This document shows, one piece after another, positions 45,730-52,805 of a stretch of 64,000 nucleotides of DNA (position 1 is its first letter; every line of letters starts with the position of its first letter). The notes beneath the pieces are model-generated. The model was given only the letters and a program-made list of their open reading frames with translations, was not told where the DNA came from and searched no databases. This DNA comes from Allobranchiibius sp. CTAmp26 (GTDB taxonomy: Bacteria > Actinomycetota > Actinomycetes > Actinomycetales > Dermatophilaceae): positions 62,001 through 126,000 of the forward strand of contig NZ_JAGEKR010000017.1 in the NCBI RefSeq assembly GCF_017565405.1. The letters run 5' to 3'. A program made the position numbers and the translations under genes.

Positions 45730-45746
45730 TAAGCTTCCCGAGCATG
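45730..45746 (+). promoter_or_regulatory. near-leaderless promoter
   Basis: TAAGCT (45730-45735), eight bases, ATG 45744; no ribosome-binding site. Confidence 0.45.
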
Positions 45747-46622
45747 GGAGACGTCTACGTTCGGCGCCGACTCGTGGTGGGGGGTGGAGCGGCTGCGCTG
45801 GCGGGACTGGTCACGTGGCATCCCTTCAAACACGGTGGCGACCTGAACGCCGCTGCGCCCGGTTCGAGGAGCACGCAGCCGATGTCCTCCCGCAGCGGCG
45901 GACGGGTCGACGCGAGCATCCTCGCCCGCGCGATGGATGCCGCCCTCGGGACCCGCGCCGCCGACGTCAGCGCAGCCGCCTACGACCGGAGTACCGGCGC
46001 GACCTTCAGCTACCACCCGACGCTCACCAACATCTGCGCAAGCATCGTGAAGGTGCTGATCCTCGCCAGCGTCGCGCACACCCGACGCGTCGCGGGAGGG
46101 TCGTTGACCGCGACTGATCGCGATCTGGCCGAGGACATGATCACCGAGAGCGACAACAACGCGGCGACCGAGCTCTACCGCCGCGGCGGAGGCGCGCCGG
46201 CGGCGCAACGGGTCGCGAACGCTTTGGGAATGAAGAACACTCGCCCGAACGTCCGGTGGGGCCTCACGACCACCACAGCGACCGACCAGGTGCTGCTGGT
46301 CCGGGCACTGGCCTACGGGCACCCGTTCCTGCAGGCGGCGGACCGGGCATACATCTTCGACCTGATGGGACGGGTCGACCCCGGCCAGAGTTTCGGGATC
46401 GGCACCCTTCCCCAGGGCGTGAAGGGTGTGAAGGTGCAGGTCAAGAACGGCTGGCTGCCCTACAACCCCGGCCTGTGGCACGACAACTCGATCGGCCACG
46501 TGCAGGGCCCCGGCCGCGACTACGCCGCGGCGATCCTCTCGACCCGCAACGCCAGTGACGCAGCGGGCCGAGCGTTGATCACGAAGGCCGCTGCGGTGCT
46601 CTACACCCACCTCGGCCACTGA
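45744..46622 (+). CDS. exported class A beta-lactamase-fold serine hydrolase
   Basis: 292 residues. The N-terminus has paired arginines and a hydrophobic run (VRRRLVVGGGAAALAGLVTW), resembling a Tat signal (RRLVVGG) or an anchor. The penicillin-binding catalytic set is present: Ser-x-x-Lys in ICASIVKVLIL near residue 99, SDN in ITESDNNAATEL, and the KTG equivalent KNG in VQVKNGWLPY. There is no clear Glu166 loop, so it may be a D,D-peptidase or esterase rather than a beta-lactamase. It is followed by a convergent wall-protein gene after nine bases. Confidence 0.85.
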   Translation: MGDVYVRRRLVVGGGAAALAGLVTWHPFKHGGDLNAAAPGSRSTQPMSSRSGGRVDASILARAMDAALGTRAADVSAAAYDRSTGATFSYHPTLTNICASIVKVLILASVAHTRRVAGGSLTATDRDLAEDMITESDNNAATELYRRGGGAPAAQRVANALGMKNTRPNVRWGLTTTTATDQVLLVRALAYGHPFLQAADRAYIFDLMGRVDPGQSFGIGTLPQGVKGVKVQVKNGWLPYNPGLWHDNSIGHVQGPGRDYAAAILSTRNASDAAGRALITKAAAVLYTHLGH

Positions 46623-46631
46623 GCTGTCCGT

Positions 46632-47537
46632 TCAGCAGGTCGGTACGCCGGGGATCCGGGCGTCGTTCGCGCCACCGCTCACGTGGGTGGCGTTGACCCA
46701 CACGTTCGCGTTGCCCGAGTCGTCGTCGGTCTTCAGCCACCAGCCGTTGCGGTAACCGTCGTAATGCACCTCGGAGCCCTTCGCCTGGCAGAAGAAGTAG
46801 TTACGACCGGTGTGCAGCACACCGACCTTCCTCCCTCCCGACGGCTTCGTGTACGACGACGCCTGCGCCCACACGTTCTTGTAGACCTTCGTCGGGCGGT
46901 GCTTCTTCGGCGGCGCCGGCGGCGTGGACGGGGGCGGGGTCCTGCCGCTCCAGATCGCGTCGACCAGCACCTTGGCCGGAGAACTCTCGCCGGTGTACGC
47001 CGAGGGGTACGCCGAGATCTGCACCCGTTGCGCCACCTTCGCGGCGTCGGTGTGTCTCCAACCGCCGTGCGGGTAGTCCGCCAGCATGTGCCGCAGGAAG
47101 GTGCGCGTGGCGTGCTCCGGCGTGCGGCACTGCGCCACGCTCCCCCAGCCCTGCGACGGTCGCTGCTGGAAGAGTCCGACACTGTCGTCGGCGCCGCCCT
47201 TGTGGTTGTGCAGCGTGCTCTCGGCGATCGCGGTCATCAGTGCGATGTACGCCGCTCGCCGGGGCAGCCCGATCGACTTCGTGCCCGCGACGATGGCCCG
47301 GGCGCAGGCGATCTGCTGGGCGTCGACCGAGTCGCCGAGGCGCGCGCCGTGGAAGTGGCCCGACACCTTCCGTGCGAGGTCCGCGTCGCCCGCGTGCCGC
47401 GTGCAGATCTGGGCGCTCGCTGAGGCCGCTGCGGGGTGGTGGCCGACAGCGACCGCACCCGTCGCCATCCCGGTCACCGCAACGCCGGACACGCCCAACG
47501 CCACCACCGACCGTGTCACCATTCTGGAATTCTTCAT
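46632..47537 (-). CDS. secreted lysozyme-like protein with SH3 module
   Basis: 301 residues. ATG 47537 has AGGGAAG six bases upstream; ATG 47543 is possible. Signal peptide to about 42. Residues 45-205 look like a lysozyme/transglycosylase-related domain: IALMTAIAESTLHN has the probable catalytic Glu, SVGLFQQRPSQGWGS is a frequent partner motif, and AYPSAYTGESSPAKVLVDAIW ends it. A Pro-rich linker leads to an 84-residue SH3-like module (VYKNVWAQASSYTK... GVPTC). Role: peptidoglycan cleavage. Second gene of a pair with the next entry. Confidence 0.82.
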   Translation of the reverse strand: MKNSRMVTRSVVALGVSGVAVTGMATGAVAVGHHPAAASASAQICTRHAGDADLARKVSGHFHGARLGDSVDAQQIACARAIVAGTKSIGLPRRAAYIALMTAIAESTLHNHKGGADDSVGLFQQRPSQGWGSVAQCRTPEHATRTFLRHMLADYPHGGWRHTDAAKVAQRVQISAYPSAYTGESSPAKVLVDAIWSGRTPPPSTPPAPPKKHRPTKVYKNVWAQASSYTKPSGGRKVGVLHTGRNYFFCQAKGSEVHYDGYRNGWWLKTDDDSGNANVWVNATHVSGGANDARIPGVPTC

Positions 47538-47578
47538 GATCATCTTCCCTTTCGGAAATGCATGAGGGTTCGAAGGGC

Positions 47579-48484
47579 TCAGCAGGTGCGGACGCCGGGG
47601 ATCCGGGCGTCGTTCGCACCACCGCTCACGTGTGTGGCATTGATCCAGACATTCGCGTTGCCCGAGTCGTCGTCGGTCTTCAGCCACCAGTTGTTGCGGT
47701 AGCCGTCGAAATGCACTTCGGAGCCCTTGGCCTGGCAGAAGAAGTAATTGCGACCGGTGTGCAGCACACCGACCTTCCGGCCATCGGATGCCCGGGTGTA
47801 GGACGGCGCCTGCGCCCAGACGTTCTTGTAGACCTTCTTCGGGTGGTGCTTCGCCGGCGGCGTCGGAGTGGACGGCGGCGTGCTGCCCGTGCCGGCGTAC
47901 CGGTAGATGCCGGTGACGGGCTCGCTCTCGGTGGACAGCCGCTGGGTCGTCAGACCGGCCACGTCGCCCTCGGCCTGCACGACCTTGCCAGCCCCGATGT
48001 AGATCACGGTGTGGCCGGGGTACACCACGACGTCACCGGGCTGCGTGGCGCGGGAGATCTTCTTCCATCCGTGCTGCCGCAACGCTTTTCCCTCCACACC
48101 GGTGTACGCGCCCGCACCGATGTCACGGCCGGTGCCCTGGTAGACGGCCCACCGCACAAGTCCGGAGCAGTCGAATCCGACCTTGTGGGTGTCGTCGTAG
48201 TACTCGCCACCCTCGTTGTAGACCGAGCCGGTGGACTTGCCCGGCTTCGTGTGGTGACCGCCGTTCCACGAGTACTTCGTGCCCTTCTTCAGCTCGGCGC
48301 ACGCCGTGTCGACGATGGCGGTCTGGATCTTGTCGGCCGATCCGTAGACGTGGCAGACGGAGCCGTTACGGGTCGAGGCATGGGCGGCTCCGGAGCCGAA
48401 TGCCACGACTCCGCCGACCGCGATGCCGCTGCTCAGCGCGAGCGCGGTGGTGCCGTGAATCATCTTCTTGGTGACGGTGCTCAT
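47579..48484 (-). CDS. secreted NlpC/P60 endopeptidase with SH3 module
   Basis: 301 residues, the same length as its neighbour. GGAAGAG precedes ATG 48484. Signal peptide 1-36 (SGAAHAST). NlpC/P60 domain about 45-190: KYSWNGGHH, KVGFDCSGLVRWAVYQ (Cys), TQPGDVVVYPGHTVIYIGAGK (His). A Pro/Thr linker (STPPSTPTPPAKHHP) leads to an 84-residue SH3-like module 90% identical to the one in the downstream gene. It starts the two-gene operon. Peptidoglycan stem-peptide cleavage is the expected role. Confidence 0.88.
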   Translation of the reverse strand: MSTVTKKMIHGTTALALSSGIAVGGVVAFGSGAAHASTRNGSVCHVYGSADKIQTAIVDTACAELKKGTKYSWNGGHHTKPGKSTGSVYNEGGEYYDDTHKVGFDCSGLVRWAVYQGTGRDIGAGAYTGVEGKALRQHGWKKISRATQPGDVVVYPGHTVIYIGAGKVVQAEGDVAGLTTQRLSTESEPVTGIYRYAGTGSTPPSTPTPPAKHHPKKVYKNVWAQAPSYTRASDGRKVGVLHTGRNYFFCQAKGSEVHFDGYRNNWWLKTDDDSGNANVWINATHVSGGANDARIPGVRTC

Positions 48485-48681
48485 TGCTCTTCCTTTTCAA
48501 GAACGAGGGCGGCTCTTCCGTCCTTCGATGTCGCCCCGGCATTCCGCTCGGATTCGCTGCGCGCAATCACGCGACGGAAATGTGTGGAGCAATGCTCTGA
48601 CGGGACCGGGGGGCGAGGAGTTCCCTATCGAGCGAAGAAATCGAATAAGTCACGCTGCGCGCAGCCGAGCGGCGTGCGGGC
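48485..48681 (-). promoter_or_regulatory. upstream region of the NlpC/lysozyme-like operon
   Basis: About 200 bases without a gene on either strand. Such genes often carry a c-di-AMP riboswitch in actinobacteria, but I do not see its conserved segments here. Confidence 0.3.
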
Positions 48682-48957
48682 GTGCGGCATCACGTGCTGT
48701 TGTCCATCGTGACCATCGACGCCGTACCTGACAACGGGTACTACCTGGGGAAGGTCGCTCAGGGGCAGCACGGGGAGTCGACCGCCTTCGCGGCGCGCTG
48801 GCCGACGAGGCGACCTTCCGCGGATCACTCGGCACCGCCGACGCGCGGCCCACACCGACGGGTCAACTGGATGCGGATCGAGGGCGGCCGCATCGCGAAG
48901 ATCCGCGTCACATTCGACCCGCGCCCGATCCTCGCAGGCGCTGAGGGCGACAGCTGA
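48682..48957 (+). pseudogene. remnant of an NTF2/SnoaL-like gene
   Basis: An open frame whose last part reads VNWMRIEGGRIAKIRVTFDP followed by RPILAG, the usual C-terminus of SnoaL-like/NTF2-fold proteins. The upstream part (WPTRRPSADHSAPPTRG) does not resemble the family, and the protein would be about 40 residues short. It reads as a decayed gene with a lost N-terminus or a frameshift. Confidence 0.45.
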
Positions 48958-48975
48958 CGCGAATCGGGAGGCTGC

Positions 48976-50571
48976 TCAGTCCTTCTGGCCGAGGAACTTC
49001 TCGAAGCCCTTCGGCAGCTTCACGTCCTCGGCGGGCTCCTCGGCTCCCGCGCCGAACGCGTTGCCGAAGGACCGCTCGCGGGCGTCCGAAGCCTTGGCCA
49101 GTGCGGCCTGCTCCTGCTGCGCACGCTTGGCCGGGTTGCCGCTCTTGCCCTTCTTCTTGACCTGCTGCTTGCCGCGCTTCGCCCCGCCGCCGCCCGGCAT
49201 CCCGCCCATGCCGGGCATCCCCGGCATACCCCCGCCGCGGCGCATCTGGCGCATCATCTTCTGCGCCTGCGTGAAGCGCTCCAGCAATTGGTTGACCTCG
49301 GACACCGTCGTGCCGGAACCGCCGGCGATCCGGGACCGACGCGAGCCGTTGATCGCCTTGGGGTGGGTGCGCTCGAACTTGGTCATCGACTGCACCATCG
49401 CCTCGACGCGGACGAACTCCCGCTCGTCGAGGCTGTTCAACTGGTCGCGCATGCCCGACATGCCGGGCATCATCCCCATGAGCGCCTTGATGTTGCCCAT
49501 CTTCTTGATGGCGTTCATCTGCTCGAGGAAGTCTTCGAAGGTGAAGTCCTCCTCGTCCATGAACTTGCGGGCCATCTCGGCGGACTGCCGCTGGTCGAAC
49601 GCGCGCTCGGCCTGCTCGATGAGGGTGAGGACGTCGCCCATGTCGAGGATGCGCGAGGCCATCCGGTCGGGGTGGAAGACCTCGATGTCCTTCACACCCT
49701 CGCCCGTGGAGGAGTACATGATCGGGCGACCGGTGACCGAGGCCACCGACAGCGCCGCGCCACCGCGGGCGTCGCCGTCGAGCTTGGACAGCACGACACC
49801 GGTGAAGTCGACGCCCTGCTGGAACGCCAGCGCCGTCTCGATCGCGGCCTGACCGATCATCGCGTCGATGACGAAGAGGACCTCGTCGGGCTGGATCGCC
49901 TCGCGGATGTCGGCCGCCTGCTTCATCAACGCCTCGTCGACCGCGAGGCGGCCGGCGGTGTCGACGATGACCACGTCGTACTGACGCACCCTCGCCTGCC
50001 CGACTCCGGCCTGCGCGACCCACACCGGGTCGCCGTACGACGCCGTGCCCTCGGCGCCCTGGGCGGCCCCGCCCTCGTTGCCGCGTTCGGGTGCGAAGCA
50101 GGGCACCCCGGCTCGTTCCGCCACGACCTCGAGCTGGGTGACGGCGTTGGGGCGCTGCAGGTCGGCCGCGACGAGCACCGGGAAGTGGCCCTCGTCGCGC
50201 AGCCGGCGCGCGAGCTTGCCCGCGAACGTCGTCTTACCGGAGCCCTGCAGTCCGGCGAGCATGATCACGGTCGGCGGTCGCTTCGCGAGCGTCAACGGGC
50301 GGGTCTGACCGCCGAGGATCTCCACGAGTTCCTCGTTGACGATCTTCACGACCTGCTGGCCGGGGTTCAGCGCCCTGCTGACCTCGGCGCCGAGCGCACG
50401 CTCGCGCACCCGCGAGGTGAAGTGGCGCACCACCGTCGTCGCGACGTCCGCATCGAGCAGCGCCATCCGGATGTCCCGGATCGTCGCGTTGATGTCGGAT
50501 TCGCTGAGCCGCCCCTTGCCCTTGATGTTCTTGAAGGTGGCCGTCAACCGGTCCGAGAGAGTGTTGAACAC
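48976..50571 (-). CDS. ffh: signal recognition particle protein Ffh
   Basis: SRP54 GTPase that targets membrane proteins with SRP RNA and FtsY; 531 residues. G-domain: VIMLAGLQGSGKTTFAGKLA, VAADLQRPNAVTQL, YDVVIVDTAGRLAVDE, GVVLSKLDGDARGGAALS. The methionine-rich M domain contains MNAIKKMGNIKALMGMMPGM and RRSRIAGGSGTTVSEVNQLL, then a Gly/Met-rich and basic tail. Between APERGN and DPVWVAQAG there is a glycine-rich insertion of about 14 residues. GTG 50571 follows a leaderless promoter. Confidence 0.97.
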   Translation of the reverse strand: MFNTLSDRLTATFKNIKGKGRLSESDINATIRDIRMALLDADVATTVVRHFTSRVRERALGAEVSRALNPGQQVVKIVNEELVEILGGQTRPLTLAKRPPTVIMLAGLQGSGKTTFAGKLARRLRDEGHFPVLVAADLQRPNAVTQLEVVAERAGVPCFAPERGNEGGAAQGAEGTASYGDPVWVAQAGVGQARVRQYDVVIVDTAGRLAVDEALMKQAADIREAIQPDEVLFVIDAMIGQAAIETALAFQQGVDFTGVVLSKLDGDARGGAALSVASVTGRPIMYSSTGEGVKDIEVFHPDRMASRILDMGDVLTLIEQAERAFDQRQSAEMARKFMDEEDFTFEDFLEQMNAIKKMGNIKALMGMMPGMSGMRDQLNSLDEREFVRVEAMVQSMTKFERTHPKAINGSRRSRIAGGSGTTVSEVNQLLERFTQAQKMMRQMRRGGGMPGMPGMGGMPGGGGAKRGKQQVKKKGKSGNPAKRAQQEQAALAKASDARERSFGNAFGAGAEEPAEDVKLPKGFEKFLGQKD

Positions 50572-50584
50572 GCCCTACAGTTTA
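50569..50584 (-). promoter_or_regulatory. ffh: leaderless promoter of ffh
   Basis: Minus-strand TAAACT (50584-50579), seven bases, GTG 50571. Confidence 0.55.
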
Positions 50585-50618
50585 TGGGCCGCTCGGGGTG
50601 CGCCCGGCATCACCCGCG

Positions 50619-52562
50619 TCAGTACGTCGTGCCGTTCGAATAGAAGGTGACGTCGCTCGGTCCCTGGAAGGTCGGGGTGACCGGTGCACCGACCCCGTCG
50701 ACCACGTGGTCGATCGTCCCGGCCTTGTTGAGCGAGATGGTGACCATGTCGTGCATCGCCACCCCGGCCGTGTTCGGCACCTCGAAACCGTTCGCCGCGT
50801 GCAGCGACGGGTTCACGTTGGTGTAGATGTAACTGCCCAGACCGTAGGCCGCGTGGGTGCGTACCGAGTTCGCGACCTTGTAGCCCGGGTAGCCGGGCTC
50901 GCCGTTCTGGCTCCACGCGGCCTGGTTCGGCGCGTCGTAGGGGAGCTCGTTCTGGAAGAAGATGGTTTCGCCGCGTTCGCCGTTCCAGAGGACGTTGTAC
51001 TTCTGGTAGTGCTCGGCGAACAGTCCGGTGGCGGTGACATCGTCGCCGTTCACGACCACGCCGTTGTCGGCGGTGTTCACCGTCCAGCCCACGTCACCCG
51101 GGTTCTGGCCGTGGTCCGCGCGCCAGGACCAGATGTCGTCGAGGATCGTGTGATCGCTGTTGACGACGAGGCCGTCGACGACCCGCCCCACGTGGGCGCC
51201 TCCGACCCTGAAGAAGACGTCCTGCAACGCGGTCGGGTCGGCCGCGCTCGACGCGTGCGGGTTGCCGTGACCGCGACCGGCGTGGTCGGTGCCGACCCGC
51301 AGCAACGCGGAAGACCGCTTCGCGCCGGCGTCGAAGATGATGCCGGCGACGTCGATGCCCGGCACGTCGGCCGTCGTCATGCCGATGTTGCCCGCGTCCG
51401 GCTCGATGGTCGCCAGGCCGAGACCGAGCACCACGGTATTGGCGCGCTTGACGTCGATCGACCGGGTTGTGTTGTAGACACCCGGCGTGAGCAGCAGGTT
51501 CCTGCCCTGCGCCAGTGCCGAGTTGATCTTGCCGATCGAGTCGCTGGGCTTCGCGACGTAGAAACTGCTGAGCGGCAGGGAGCGGCCGGGGGTCTGGCCG
51601 CCCTGCCAGGTGGTGCCCTTGGAGTTGCTCTGCGCCGACGGGACGAACACGCGGTACGTGCCGCGCGCGTCGACGTACAGGTACGGCTTCTCCCGGGAGA
51701 CCGGTGTCGTGTCCAGGGTGGTGTACGGCGCCGCGGCCGTGCCGTCCGGGTTCTTGGTGCCGAAGCTCTGGGGCGGGGCGCCGACGTCGCCGGAGAACAC
51801 CTGGTTCCAGACGCCGTTGCTCCAGCCGCCCATCGAGCTGTTGCGCACGTAGAACTGCTGCTGGCTGCCGTTGATCGGCGTGGCGGCTCCGAAGGACGTA
51901 TCGGCCACGAAACCACCGCTGGCGAACGACGGCCCGGTGCAGTAGTCCATGAACGTCGTGTTTCCGGTGATGTCGATCCGGCGCATCGGGGCCGCCTGCG
52001 ACACCGCCCAGAACTCGGTGTTGGCGTAGCAGCCGTTGGTGCTCCCGTTCCCGCCCGACCCGGTGACCGCGATGTGCAGGTTGGACACCGAGCGCCAGAA
52101 GTTGTCGAGGGCGGTGCCGTCGCTCTGGTTGTAGACGTCGACCGACCCGTTGATCGTGACGTCGTCGGGGTTCTGGCCCAGCCCCGCGACCTCGGTGTAG
52201 AAGCCGACCTGGAACTTCAGCGGGTCGGCGACGCTGCCGTAGGTGCCCGGCTTGAAGAGCAGCGCGTACCGCTGGGTGCCGAACTGGTTGGTGACCTGCT
52301 GGTTGGCGATCGCGTCGACCTTCGCCTGGATCTCCGCAGTCGACATGCTCGGGTCGAAGACGACGACGTTCGGGCCCAGGAGGCTCGCGCTGGCGGGCGG
52401 TCCGGCGTGGCCGAAGTGAACGGGCGCGGCAGCCGCGGCACCGACGGCACCGGCGGTCGCGACCGCCGCGGAGGCGGCGATGGCGGCGGCACGCGTCAGG
52501 GTGCGTCGCATGGAACGGGAGTGGACGGTGGTCGACGTACGGCCGGCAGCACTGGAAATCAC
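50619..52562 (-). CDS. secreted right-handed beta-helix protein, glycoside hydrolase-like
   Basis: 647 residues from GTG 52562 (GGGGA six bases upstream); ATG 52511 is an alternative that keeps the signal peptide. The signal ends near AAAAAPVHF. The body matches a family common in Streptomyces, often misnamed adenylyl cyclase or coagulation-factor protein: VVFDPSMSTAEIQAKVDAI, RYALLFKPGTYGS, EVAGLGQNPDDVTINGSVDV, FWAVSQAAPMRRIDI, QQQFYVRNSSMGGWSNGVWNQVF and LGLGLATIEPDAG. These are pectate-lyase/GH55-like helix coils. Polysaccharide binding or cleavage is likely; the substrate is not known. It interrupts the glnD-ffh order. Confidence 0.82.
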   Translation of the reverse strand: MISSAAGRTSTTVHSRSMRRTLTRAAAIAASAAVATAGAVGAAAAAPVHFGHAGPPASASLLGPNVVVFDPSMSTAEIQAKVDAIANQQVTNQFGTQRYALLFKPGTYGSVADPLKFQVGFYTEVAGLGQNPDDVTINGSVDVYNQSDGTALDNFWRSVSNLHIAVTGSGGNGSTNGCYANTEFWAVSQAAPMRRIDITGNTTFMDYCTGPSFASGGFVADTSFGAATPINGSQQQFYVRNSSMGGWSNGVWNQVFSGDVGAPPQSFGTKNPDGTAAAPYTTLDTTPVSREKPYLYVDARGTYRVFVPSAQSNSKGTTWQGGQTPGRSLPLSSFYVAKPSDSIGKINSALAQGRNLLLTPGVYNTTRSIDVKRANTVVLGLGLATIEPDAGNIGMTTADVPGIDVAGIIFDAGAKRSSALLRVGTDHAGRGHGNPHASSAADPTALQDVFFRVGGAHVGRVVDGLVVNSDHTILDDIWSWRADHGQNPGDVGWTVNTADNGVVVNGDDVTATGLFAEHYQKYNVLWNGERGETIFFQNELPYDAPNQAAWSQNGEPGYPGYKVANSVRTHAAYGLGSYIYTNVNPSLHAANGFEVPNTAGVAMHDMVTISLNKAGTIDHVVDGVGAPVTPTFQGPSDVTFYSNGTTY

Positions 52563-52639
52563 GTTGGTCCCCTATCTAGGCCTGGAATTCGGACTGTACA
52601 TCCGGGGTTCGGCCCGCGCGGCGATCTGAGCGCATCGGG

Positions 52640-52790
52640 ATGTTCGGCCCCGCCGGTAATCACGCGAGGATCGCCATGCTGCAGACGCCGGACGGGACCG
52701 GTCGCCTCGAGCTCTTCGAATACCTGCACCCCGCAGCGATCGAATCCGAGCCCACGATGCCGAACGAGATCGCTGGCACAGGAACTGCCG
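52640..52790 (+). pseudogene. fragment of a VOC/glyoxalase-family gene
   Basis: Reads ARIAMLQTPDGTGRLELFEY then LHPAAIESEPTMPNEIAG, typical of the middle of a VOC-superfamily protein. The first half and everything after PNEI are missing; the frame runs into the end of glnD. Internal fragment, presumably non-functional. Confidence 0.6.
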
Positions 52791-52805
52791 CGGAGCTGAC
52801 CGCGG

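Noticed and set aside
48485-48681. c-di-AMP (ydaO-type) riboswitch upstream of the NlpC/P60 gene
   Set aside because: Expected from the gene type, but the conserved core segments of the aptamer are not present on the minus strand here or before 20060.
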